Assembly: GCA_012522165.1 (NCBI GenBank)
Contig: JAAYKZ010000041.1
Location: 1 to 7,941 of the forward strand
Direction: 5' to 3'
From: Clostridiales bacterium
Lineage (GTDB): Bacteria; Bacillota; Clostridia; Caldicoprobacterales; UBA3941
Length of the DNA: 7,941 nucleotides
Part shown: positions 1 to 6,567 of the stretch, piece after piece
Layout of the letters: each line of letters begins with the position of its first letter
How positions within the stretch are numbered: the stretch's first letter is position 1
Program-made: the position numbers and the translations under genes
Notes under the pieces: generated by a model
Database searches by the model: none
Told to the model about the DNA's origin: nothing
The model's input: the letters and a program-made list of their open reading frames with translations, nothing else

Positions 1-1
1 A

Positions 2-622
2 GGCCATGTAATGGCAGGCCTATCCTCAGTGGAAGGTTTAGATGAAGATAAGTTTGTGGCTATTCATCTTTCTGGAGGAACCTCGGAGATGCTGGAGGTA
101 CATAGAAAAAAAACTGGCTTTGATATACATATAATTGGCGAGACTCAGGATTTACATGCTGGTCAGTTTGTTGATAGAGTAGGCGTGGCTTTAGGACTTC
201 TGTTCCCAGCAGGGCCTAAATTGGAGGAGTTGGCTCTTAAAGGGCAGCCAGGAAAGGTAGTTATTCCTTCATTTGTAAGGGGACATGAGATTGGATTTTC
301 TGGGGCAGAAACTCATGCAAGAAGATTAATAGAAGCAGGGGAAAATCCAGCTGACATTGCCTTGGCGGTCTTCATGTGTTTGGTTAAGACCCTGGAGAAA
401 TGGATTAAAAATGCCATTAAAGAAAGAAATATTAAAAACATTTTAATGGTAGGTGGAGTTTCGTCCAATAGTATAATACGGCAACATCTTGAAAAAAGGC
501 TTAATAAGTTGGATAGTTCCATAAGGTTGTTCTTTGCTAATCCAGATTTATCAAAAGACAACGCCGTTGGAGTTGCTCTATTAGGTTTAAAAAAGTATAA
601 TGCTGATTATCAAATTACCTGA
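2..622 (+). CDS. TsaD/Kae1-like ASKHA-fold protein (annotated in relatives as O-sialoglycoprotein endopeptidase), 5' end missing
   Basis: The reading frame is open from the window edge, so the N-terminus is missing; about 206 residues remain, ending in TGA. The first codons read GHVMAG, matching the end of the HxxEGH metal-binding motif of the TsaD/Kae1/Qri7 family. Further family landmarks follow: a phosphate-binding loop LSGGTSEML (TsaD usually has SGGHT), GETQDLHAGQFVDRVG (compare GETxDDAAGEAFDKV), the PAGPKLEELA loop, FSGAETHARR, MVGGVSSNS and, near the C-terminus, KDNAVGVALLG, which keeps the Asp-Asn of the metal and nucleotide site. True TsaD works with TsaB and TsaE in making t6A in tRNA. 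This protein departs from TsaD at several conserved positions and sits beside folD, where Clostridia often carry a TsaD paralogue, so I read it as that paralogue of unknown function. The old peptidase name is not supported. Confidence is high for the family and low for any reaction. Confidence 0.85.
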   Translation, partial: GHVMAGLSSVEGLDEDKFVAIHLSGGTSEMLEVHRKKTGFDIHIIGETQDLHAGQFVDRVGVALGLLFPAGPKLEELALKGQPGKVVIPSFVRGHEIGFSGAETHARRLIEAGENPADIALAVFMCLVKTLEKWIKNAIKERNIKNILMVGGVSSNSIIRQHLEKRLNKLDSSIRLFFANPDLSKDNAVGVALLGLKKYNADYQIT

Positions 623-629
623 ATAAAAG

Positions 630-665
630 TTAACACCTTATGCTAGTTTAATCTATACCTATAAT
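630..665 (+). promoter_or_regulatory. Weak candidate promoter in the gap before folD
   Basis: The 105-base gap between the TsaD-like gene and folD has a perfect TATAAT at 660-665 and a TTAACA at 630-635. Their spacing of 24 bases is too long for a standard sigma-A promoter. TTAACA pairs better with the poorer TATACC at 654-659 (18-base spacer). No convincing terminator hairpin precedes it, so folD may also be transcribed by read-through from upstream. In AT-rich DNA such boxes are common by chance. Confidence 0.2.
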
Positions 666-711
666 CATAATGGCTACAGAAATAATTGTTGGTTGTTACA
701 ACAGGTTTATT

Positions 712-720
712 AAAGGAGGT
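712..720 (+). promoter_or_regulatory. Ribosome binding site that fixes the TTG start of folD
   Basis: AAAGGAGGT is a near-complete Shine-Dalgarno sequence. It ends 7-8 bases before TTG at 728-730, and the protein from there begins with AAKIIDGK, the normal FolD N-terminus. An ATG lies upstream in frame at 686, but it precedes this site and would add 14 residues that look nothing like FolD, so TTG 728 is preferred. Confidence 0.75.
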
Positions 721-727
721 TGTTAAA

Positions 728-1576
728 TTGGCAGCTAAGATAATAGATGGAAAGGCAATTGCCAATAAAATAAGAATCTCATTAAAGGAAGATATTGAAA
801 GGCTAAGTAGGGAGAGGGGATTTGTACCCGGTTTAGCTGTTATACTGGTTGGTAAGGATCCTGCCTCTCAAATTTACGTAAGAAATAAGGAAAAGGCATG
901 TAAAGAGATAGGTATTGAGTCTAGAGTCATTTATATGGACGAAAATGTTTCTCAAGATGTTCTGCTACAAGAAATTGATAAACTAAATAATGATAAAGAT
1001 ATTCATGGTATACTGGTACAGCTGCCTTTACCTAATCATATAGATCCAGAAGCTGTCATAAGTGCCATTGATCCTAAAAAAGATGTGGATGGTTTCCATC
1101 CATTAACCACGGGAAAACTTTTTGTAGGACAAAAGGGCTTTGAACCTTGCACTCCAAAAGGGATAATTACTTTGATAAAGGAAACAGGCCAAGATATTGC
1201 TGGCAAGCATGCAGTAGTAATTGGGCGTAGCAATATTGTTGGCAAACCAGTATCCATAATGCTACTTAGAGAGAATGCAACAGTAACAATATGCCATTCT
1301 AAAACTAAGAATCTTAAGGAGATAGCAAAAAATGCAGATATACTGGTGGTTGCTATGGGTAGGCCTGAGTCAATAGATGATCAATACATCAAAGATGGGG
1401 CTATTGTTATTGATGTGGGTACTACCAGGGTAGACGGAAAATTAAAGGGAGATGTAGTCTTTGATTAAGCTGTCCATAAGGCAGGATGGATTACTCCTGT
1501 ACCTGGAGGGGTTGGGCCTATGACCATAACAATGTTATTGGAAAATACTGTGCAAGCAGCCTATGGAAATGAATAG
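728..1576 (+). pseudogene. folD: folD, bifunctional methylenetetrahydrofolate dehydrogenase/methenyltetrahydrofolate cyclohydrolase, interrupted by an in-frame TAA
   Basis: FolD oxidises 5,10-methylene-THF to methenyl-THF with NAD(P)+ and hydrolyses that to 10-formyl-THF, in the cytoplasm. With the TTG start the frame spans 282 codon positions, the usual family length. Visible motifs are the catalytic Tyr50-x3-Lys54 in IYVRNKEKA, QLPLPNHID, KKDVDGFHP, PCTPKGI and the Rossmann segment VVIGRSNIVGKPV. At codon 247 (1466-1468) there is a TAA. The next 35 codons continue in the same frame, encoding WITPVPGGVGPMTITMLLEN, the C-terminal FolD signature that lines the folate site, before TAG at 1574-1576. 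The 246-residue product would lack this signature and is probably inactive (inference). One base change, for example GAA to TAA, explains it, and no frameshift is seen. Because the rest is so well kept, the lesion is either very recent or a sequence error. The native stop overlaps the xseA start, suggesting translational coupling. Confidence 0.85.
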
Positions 1577-2801
1577 ACAAATCTTCACAATAGGACAGGT
1601 TAACAACTATGTAAAAAGCCTTATGGATAAGGATCTTGTGCTTCAAAATCTATGGATAAGAGGAGAAATATCCAATTTCAAACTACACTCATCTGGACAT
1701 ATGTATTTTACTCTTAAAGATAATCAGGCACGTATTAAATGTGTTTTTTTTAAGAATTATGGTTATAGTCTTAACTTTATACCAACCGATGGTATGTCTG
1801 TTATAGTTAGAGGCAATATTTCCTTATATGCCAGGGATGGGCAATACCAACTATATGTACAGTATATGGAAAGGGATGGTATTGGGGAGCTATATGCCGC
1901 TTTAGAAGATTTAAAAAATAAGCTGATGAAAGAAGGCTTATTTAGCCAAGAATATAAAAAGCCGCTACCACCCTATCCTAGAAAAATTGGTATTATAACC
2001 TCCCACACTGGAGCTGCTGTCCATGATGTTATAAAGGTAATATCCAAGAGAAATCCAACAGTGGATATTCTGGTAATACCTGTAGCGGTTCAGGGTGAGA
2101 ATGCTAAGGATCAGATAAGTGCTGCTATAGACTATGCCAATACTCGGGATGATATAGATATTCTTATTGTAGGTAGGGGTGGGGGTTCCATAGAAGAATT
2201 ATGGGCCTTTAACGAAGAAAAGGTAGCACGGGCTATATTTCGATCTAGAATTCCTGTGATATCCGCTGTAGGCCATGAGACAGATTTTACCATAGCTGAT
2301 TTAGTGGCAGATATGAGAGCACCTACACCCTCTGCCGCTGGTGAAATAGCAGTTGCTGAGATGTCTAGCATACTTGAAACTATAGAGGTGTTGGATAGAA
2401 GGCTTCGTGATTCCATGACTAATAAATTGAAAGAACTGTCTAATTATCTGGAAAGCCTATCCAGTAGCTATGTTCTAAAATATCCTGAACGCTTATTTGC
2501 TGCTTATGAGCAGAGGTTGGATTATGCAACAGAGAAAATTATGACTAATATGGATAATTTTATTAGTGCTAGATCTGATAAGTTTGTTAGAACTGTTTCC
2601 TATTTGGAAGCCTTAAATCCTCTTTCTGTCATGATGAGAGGATTTAGTATCGTTACAGATATAGAAAAGGGGAGTATTATAAGATCTGTTGATGAGTTGC
2701 ATGAACATATGCAAGTGAAAATTCACTTGACGGATGGTAATGCTACTTGTAATATAACTAGTAAAGAAAAGGAGCCTGCTAATGAAAACTGGAGCAGATA
2801 A
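1563..2801 (+). CDS. xseA: Exodeoxyribonuclease VII large subunit
   Basis: This is the catalytic large subunit of exonuclease VII, which degrades single-stranded DNA from both ends to oligonucleotides together with several XseB subunits. At 412 residues it has normal length. An N-terminal OB-fold DNA-binding domain (about residues 5-100; FTIGQVNNYVK, LWIRGEISNFK, SGHMYFTLKD) is followed by the catalytic domain with KIGIITSHTGAAVHDVI, DILIVGRGGGSIEELWAFNE and the signature VISAVGHETDFTIADLVAD followed by RAPTPSAAGE. A long helical region (about 270-350) and a short C-terminal segment with NPLSVMMRGFSI complete it. The start could be ATG 1563 or ATG 1569; neither has a clear Shine-Dalgarno sequence. 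The folD native stop at 1574-1576 lies inside the first codons, so initiation probably relies on ribosomes finishing folD. The 3' end overlaps xseB by 20 bases. Cytoplasmic; function is confident from the motifs. Confidence 0.97.
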   Translation: MEMNRQIFTIGQVNNYVKSLMDKDLVLQNLWIRGEISNFKLHSSGHMYFTLKDNQARIKCVFFKNYGYSLNFIPTDGMSVIVRGNISLYARDGQYQLYVQYMERDGIGELYAALEDLKNKLMKEGLFSQEYKKPLPPYPRKIGIITSHTGAAVHDVIKVISKRNPTVDILVIPVAVQGENAKDQISAAIDYANTRDDIDILIVGRGGGSIEELWAFNEEKVARAIFRSRIPVISAVGHETDFTIADLVADMRAPTPSAAGEIAVAEMSSILETIEVLDRRLRDSMTNKLKELSNYLESLSSSYVLKYPERLFAAYEQRLDYATEKIMTNMDNFISARSDKFVRTVSYLEALNPLSVMMRGFSIVTDIEKGSIIRSVDELHEHMQVKIHLTDGNATCNITSKEKEPANENWSR

Positions 2802-3036
2802 GGATATATCTGTATTGAATTTTGAAGAAGCTATTGCTGAGCTTGAAGATATAATTGAAAAACTGGAGGGAAGAGAATCATCTCTAACCCTGGAAGAAGC
2901 TGTTGAGCTGTATAGGAGGGGTATTCTTTTATCCCAACATTGTAAACAAAAGCTTGAAAAAGCTCAGCAGGAGATTAATATTTTAACGAAAAATAAAGAC
3001 GGAGAATTAGAAGAAATATCTTTTGTAGAGGAATAA
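2782..3036 (+). CDS. xseB: Exodeoxyribonuclease VII small subunit
   Basis: An 84-residue protein of the XseB family, the non-catalytic small subunit that binds XseA in several copies. It shows the family pattern NFEEAIAELEDIIEKLE, then SLTLEEAVELYRRGILLSQHC and a second charged helix KQKLEKAQQEINIL, which fits the helical hairpin of the family. ATG 2782 is preceded by AAGGAG at 2769-2774 with a 7-base spacer. The gene begins inside the last 20 bases of xseA, so the two subunits are likely translated together, and it ends one base before the ispA start codon. Confidence 0.96.
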   Translation: MKTGADKDISVLNFEEAIAELEDIIEKLEGRESSLTLEEAVELYRRGILLSQHCKQKLEKAQQEINILTKNKDGELEEISFVEE

Positions 3037-3037
3037 T

Positions 3038-3943
3038 ATGAGGAAGAATATGGATATGTTTAAAAAGCTATATGATGAATTGGCAACAAAAGTAAATGAA
3101 TATTTGCATAACACCTTGGATGATATGGAGAAATATCCAAAGATTATCTTTGATTCTATGGAGCACAGTCTTTTTGCTGGTGGTAAGCGTCTGCGTCCTG
3201 TAATGCTGCTGGCTTCTCATAGGCTGTTGGGAGGAAATCTCAATGAATCCCTGCCACTAGCGGGAGGACTTGAAATGATCCATACCTATTCTTTAATACA
3301 TGATGACCTTCCAGCTATGGATAATGACGATTTTAGAAGAGGGGTACCAACCAACCATAAAATTTTTGGGGAAGGTATTGCTATTTTAAGCGGAGATGCA
3401 CTGTTAAATTTGGCATATGAGATCATGTTGGATAATGCCCTAAAATACCCTGATAAGCTTATAAATCATGTAAAAGCCATAAATACCATTGCTCAAGCTG
3501 CAGGGATTAGAGGCATGATAGGTGGTCAGGTAGTAGACTTACAATATGAAGGTAAAGAAGTTGACTCTGATACACTGCAATATATCCATCAGCATAAAAC
3601 GGGTGCCCTTTTTATGGCTTCTCTAAAAGCTAGCATTATGCTGGAGAATCCACCTGAAGATGCATCAAAAGCTCTCATGGAATATGGGAAGTCTTTAGGA
3701 TTGGCTTTTCAGGTTATAGATGATATTTTAGATGTTGTAGGAGACGACAAAACACTGGGAAAAAAGACTGGCAGCGATAAGGATAGAAGAAAAGCCACCT
3801 ACGTAGATAAATATGGATTAGATAAATCATGGTCCATTGCTAGACAACTAAGGGATAGTGCAATAGCCCAAATGGAGACATTTGGTCAAAAAGGAGAGTT
3901 TCTCAGACAGTTGGCTCAATTCATTGTAGATCGTCATCACTAG
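3038..3943 (+). CDS. ispA: Short-chain polyprenyl diphosphate synthase, probably farnesyl diphosphate synthase
   Basis: A 301-residue all-helical prenyltransferase that condenses dimethylallyl diphosphate with isopentenyl diphosphate, most likely stopping at farnesyl diphosphate (C15), the precursor of undecaprenyl and other isoprenoids. The substrate-binding GGKRLRP is at residues 48-54. The first aspartate-rich motif DDLPAMD is at 89-95, with the two-residue insertion typical of bacterial type II farnesyl synthases. HKTGALF lies mid-protein and the second motif DDILD is at 228-232, followed by GKKTGSDKDRRKATY. Product length depends on residues just before the first motif, so a geranylgeranyl synthase cannot be excluded, but this family and locus usually mean IspA. 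ATG 3038 follows AGAGG at 3027-3031; in-frame ATG 3050 is a weaker alternative. The gene follows xseB after one base, and its TAG overlaps the ribosome binding site of the next gene. Cytoplasmic. Confidence 0.94.
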   Translation: MRKNMDMFKKLYDELATKVNEYLHNTLDDMEKYPKIIFDSMEHSLFAGGKRLRPVMLLASHRLLGGNLNESLPLAGGLEMIHTYSLIHDDLPAMDNDDFRRGVPTNHKIFGEGIAILSGDALLNLAYEIMLDNALKYPDKLINHVKAINTIAQAAGIRGMIGGQVVDLQYEGKEVDSDTLQYIHQHKTGALFMASLKASIMLENPPEDASKALMEYGKSLGLAFQVIDDILDVVGDDKTLGKKTGSDKDRRKATYVDKYGLDKSWSIARQLRDSAIAQMETFGQKGEFLRQLAQFIVDRHH

Positions 3944-3953
3944 GAGGAAAAGC

Positions 3954-4397
3954 ATGAGCGCGTATACACAGCTATTGTACAACAATATAATATGGGTTAG
4001 TTTATTGGCATGGTTTATAGCCCAACTGTTAAAAGTAGTATTTACATTGATTTTTAATAGAAAATTTGATATTAGGCGTTTCATTGGTGCTGGTGGTATG
4101 CCCAGTTCCCACTCTGCCTTGGTAGTGTCGTTGGCTACTTCTATCGGAAAACTAGAAGGATACGATTCATCCATATTTGCTGTAGCAATTACTTTTGCAT
4201 TAATAGTAATGTATGATGCAGCTGGTGTAAGAAGAGCAGCAGGAAAACAAGCTGCTGTTTTAAATGATATACTAGAACAAATTCAAACAAAAAGGAGTAT
4301 TCCTGAAGAGAAACTGAAAGAGCTGTTAGGTCACACTCCCATTGAAGTTTTTGCAGGAGCCTTGTTAGGTTTTATTGTTTCTCAGTTATTTTTTTGA
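3954..4397 (+). CDS. Divergent PAP2-family integral membrane protein (YuiD type, DUF212)
   Basis: A 147-residue membrane protein. Hydrophobic stretches lie at about residues 12-35 (IIWVSLLAWFIAQLLKVVF), 54-68, 78-94 (AVAITFALIVMYDAAGV) and 130-147 (FAGALLGFIVSQLFF). The central signature RRFIGAGGMPSSHSA, with PSSH at 50-53, resembles the PSGH motif of PAP2 acid phosphatases. DAAGVRRAAGKQA and the late GHTPIEVFAGALLG are hallmarks of the YuiD/DUF212 group. No enzymatic activity is established to my knowledge. Lying between ispA and dxs, a role on a prenyl or lipid phosphate is conceivable but is inference only. AGGAGG at 3942-3947 with a 6-base spacer precedes ATG 3954, and it overlaps the ispA stop, so the gene belongs to the same operon. 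It ends in a T-rich tract, but no GC-rich stem precedes it, so no terminator is called. Confidence 0.9.
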   Translation: MSAYTQLLYNNIIWVSLLAWFIAQLLKVVFTLIFNRKFDIRRFIGAGGMPSSHSALVVSLATSIGKLEGYDSSIFAVAITFALIVMYDAAGVRRAAGKQAAVLNDILEQIQTKRSIPEEKLKELLGHTPIEVFAGALLGFIVSQLFF

Positions 4398-4412
4398 TTT
4401 AATAACTTTTAC

Positions 4413-4595
4413 GGTATTATGATTATTTTATGGTAGAAAAACTCTTGTTAATATATTAACTTGTTGTATTAGTTTAACAAGCATTATTGATGAAGATACA
4501 AGTATACTATATGCGTAATTTCGTGAAAAATGTATTTAAATATATTTTACAAAGATTAGGTAATATTAGTTAAGAGATTATCAATCCATAATACC
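4413..4595. repeat. AT-rich intergenic segment bounded by 9-base inverted repeats
   Basis: Most of the 241-base gap between the PAP2-like gene and dxs lies between GGTATTATG at 4413-4421 and its exact reverse complement CATAATACC at 4587-4595. Allowing one unpaired C at 4586, the match extends to 12 bases (ATT at 4422-4424 with AAT at 4583-4585). As RNA this could close a large stem over the whole gap. As DNA it would be a 183-base element with short terminal inverted repeats. No target-site duplication is visible beside it. In AT-rich DNA a 9-base inverted repeat within a few hundred bases may arise by chance, so confidence is low. Confidence 0.3.
4444..4481. promoter_or_regulatory. Nested inverted repeats upstream of dxs, possible hairpin or operator
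   Basis: CTTGTTAA at 4444-4451 is exactly complementary to TTAACAAG at 4474-4481, giving an 8-base stem with a 22-base loop. Within this lie a perfect 14-base palindrome, GTTAATATATTAAC (4447-4460), and a second CTTGTT (4460-4465) that can pair with AACAAG (4476-4481) instead. The two pairings share the same 3' arm and exclude each other. The following sequence is not a T-run, so this is not a standard terminator. It may be a protein-binding site, a leader structure or chance in AT-rich DNA. Confidence 0.35.
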
Positions 4596-4638
4596 TATGA
4601 AGAAAAAAAGATATGACTGAAAAGAAAGAGGCATAATG

Positions 4639-6567
4639 ATGAAGTATTCATTGCTTGATTCTATCGAATCTCCGAAGGATCTAAAAGCATTGACAATAGA
4701 AGATTTAGAAAAATTGTCCCAGGAAATAAGGGATTTTATTTTGAAAACCATCTCCAAAACTGGAGGACATTTGGCGTCCAATTTAGGAGTAGTGGAGCTA
4801 ACCATTGCGCTCCATTATGTTTTCAATAGCCCTCATGATAAACTGATTTGGGATGTAGGCCATCAATCATATATTCATAAAATTCTTACTGGACGAAAGC
4901 ATAAGTTTGACTCACTTAGGCAATTGGGGGGACTTAGTGGTTTTCCAAAACGAAAGGAAAGCAACCATGATATTTTTGAAACGGGACATAGCAGCACTGC
5001 AATATCGGCAGCACTGGGTATAGCTAGAGCAAGAGACTTACAATCTCATGATGATTATAATGTTGTAGCTATTGTTGGAGACGGTGCCCTTACAGGAGGA
5101 ATGGCTTTTGAAGCATTAAATGATGCGGGCCACAGTAAAACTAATCTAATTGTTATACTAAACGATAACGAAATGTCAATATCCCATAATGTAGGTGCTC
5201 TGGCAGGGCATCTATCTAAGGTAAGGGCTAGTGCTGAATATAACTGGATAAAAAAGGGGACTCAGCAATTACTAGAAAAGCTACCTGGAATAGGAAAACC
5301 TATAGCTAAGGGTATGGAATTGGTTAAGAGAGGATTTAAATCTTTACTAGTTCATGGCATGATATTTGAAGAGATGGGTTTTAAATATTTAGGTCCTATC
5401 GATGGTCATAAAATAAGCAATATAATAAGCGTCCTGGAACAAGCATCAAAAATGGAAGGACCAGTACTTATCCATGTTATTACCCAAAAAGGAAAGGGAT
5501 ATGATTTTGCCGAGGATAATCCAGAGCTTTTTCACGGTGTTCCCCCATTTATCATGGAAACTGGTAAAGCTCAGAAGAAAAATATATCAACTTTCTCAAA
5601 AACCTTTGGCAATAAATTAGTTGAATTAGCCCGCCGAGATGATAAGGTGGTAGCTATAACAGCTGCTATGTTGGAGTCTACTGGCTTGATGAGATTCAAG
5701 GAATTATTTCCTCATCGAATTTTTGATGTAGGAATAGCTGAACAACATGCTGTAACCATGGCTGCAGGTTTAGCTATTAATGGGTTAAAACCCTATGTGG
5801 CCATTTATTCCACCTTTCTTCAAAGAGCTTATGATCAAATTCTCCATGATGTTTGTATCCAAAACTTGCCTGTTAGATTTGCCATTGATCGTGCCGGATT
5901 AGTAGGAGAAGATGGAGAAACTCATCAGGGAGTGTTTGACATTAGCTATCTAAGTCATATTCCCAATATGACTATCTTCGCTCCAAAAGATACCGAGGAG
6001 CTAAGAGATATAATGGACTATACTTTAGATCATGACGGACCTATTGCTATAAGGTATCCCAAAGGCTATACTGATCTTTCCCTGTTAAAATTCTATCCTT
6101 GTAGTGAAGATAATGTATTCAATCCTTATAAATGGGAGACATTGATTAATGGTACAGATTGTATTATCTTATCTTTTGGTAAAATGTTAGAGGTAGCTAT
6201 AGGGGCGGCAAGAATTCTATCACAAAAGGATATTAGCTGCCAGGGTGTAAATGCCAGGTGTATAAAACCCTTAGATGAATCTATGCTAAATGTCCTTTCT
6301 AAAAGCCATAGCAATTGGATTACTTTAGAGGATAATGTATTAACAGGGGGATTTGGTAGTGCTGTTAATAAATTTACCATTAGCAATAGTATTGATGTAG
6401 ATATTTTGAATTTGGGAATCCCTGATAATTTTGTACCTCAGGGCAAAGTAGAAGAGCTATTGGAACTAATATCTCTCGATGCTAATAGTGTAGCTAACAG
6501 GATAATAAGCTTTCTAAATCGTAATAAGGAGAATGTGTATGTCCACGACGTCAAAACAAAGACTTGA
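4639..6567 (+). CDS. dxs: 1-deoxy-D-xylulose-5-phosphate synthase
   Basis: Thiamine-diphosphate-dependent enzyme that joins pyruvate and glyceraldehyde 3-phosphate with loss of CO2 to form DXP, the first step of the MEP isoprenoid pathway and a precursor for thiamine and pyridoxal. Full length at 642 residues. Visible landmarks are SNLGVVELTIALHYVF, LIWDVGHQSYIHKILTGR, GHSSTAISAALG, the ThDP/Mg motif GDGALTGG (about 147-154) ending in ILNDN, YLGPIDGH, the catalytic Glu at about 368 in FDVGIAEQHAVTMAAG, DRAGLVGEDGETHQG and RYPKG. All key residues are present. Start: AGAGG (4627-4631) lies 7 bases before ATG 4639 but only 4 before ATG 4636, so 4639 is preferred; the difference is one residue. 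No standard riboswitch or clear sigma-A promoter was recognised in the preceding gap. The 3' end overlaps tlyA by 29 bases. Cytoplasmic homodimer by family knowledge. Confidence 0.98.
   Translation: MKYSLLDSIESPKDLKALTIEDLEKLSQEIRDFILKTISKTGGHLASNLGVVELTIALHYVFNSPHDKLIWDVGHQSYIHKILTGRKHKFDSLRQLGGLSGFPKRKESNHDIFETGHSSTAISAALGIARARDLQSHDDYNVVAIVGDGALTGGMAFEALNDAGHSKTNLIVILNDNEMSISHNVGALAGHLSKVRASAEYNWIKKGTQQLLEKLPGIGKPIAKGMELVKRGFKSLLVHGMIFEEMGFKYLGPIDGHKISNIISVLEQASKMEGPVLIHVITQKGKGYDFAEDNPELFHGVPPFIMETGKAQKKNISTFSKTFGNKLVELARRDDKVVAITAAMLESTGLMRFKELFPHRIFDVGIAEQHAVTMAAGLAINGLKPYVAIYSTFLQRAYDQILHDVCIQNLPVRFAIDRAGLVGEDGETHQGVFDISYLSHIPNMTIFAPKDTEELRDIMDYTLDHDGPIAIRYPKGYTDLSLLKFYPCSEDNVFNPYKWETLINGTDCIILSFGKMLEVAIGAARILSQKDISCQGVNARCIKPLDESMLNVLSKSHSNWITLEDNVLTGGFGSAVNKFTISNSIDVDILNLGIPDNFVPQGKVEELLELISLDANSVANRIISFLNRNKENVYVHDVKTKT
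6526..6531 (+). promoter_or_regulatory. Ribosome binding site that fixes the tlyA start
   Basis: AAGGAG lies inside the end of dxs. It is 7 bases before ATG 6539 but only 1 base before the upstream in-frame ATG 6533, so translation should begin at 6539, giving a protein starting MSTTSKQRLD. Confidence 0.7.

Noticed and set aside
692..702. Short palindrome GTTGTTACAAC before folD as an operator
   Set aside because: Five-base arms around one base are too short to separate from chance, and it matches no known site.
1744..1751. Run of eight T in xseA, with a second run at 7545-7552 in nadK, as possible frameshift or phase-variation sites
   Set aside because: Both genes read through in frame with intact family motifs on each side, and such runs are expected in AT-rich coding DNA.
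3848..4174. Reverse-strand open frame of 108 codons across the ispA/PAP2-like junction
   Set aside because: It is antisense to two well-supported genes with matching ribosome binding sites, and the product shows no recognisable domain.
4380..4397. T-rich tract at the end of the PAP2-like gene as a Rho-independent terminator
   Set aside because: No GC-rich stem precedes the T-run; the T's are part of the last codons (QLFF).
4597..4620. Seven-codon frame MKKKRYD just before dxs
   Set aside because: It has no ribosome binding site and is too short to distinguish from chance.
4398..4635. Riboswitch (TPP, THF) or T-box before dxs
   Set aside because: No conserved core of any of these classes was recognised; only AT-rich inverted repeats are visible.
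4581..4805. Reverse-strand open frame of 74 codons spanning the dxs start
   Set aside because: It lies mostly opposite dxs, has no family resemblance, and is explained as a shadow of the dxs codons.
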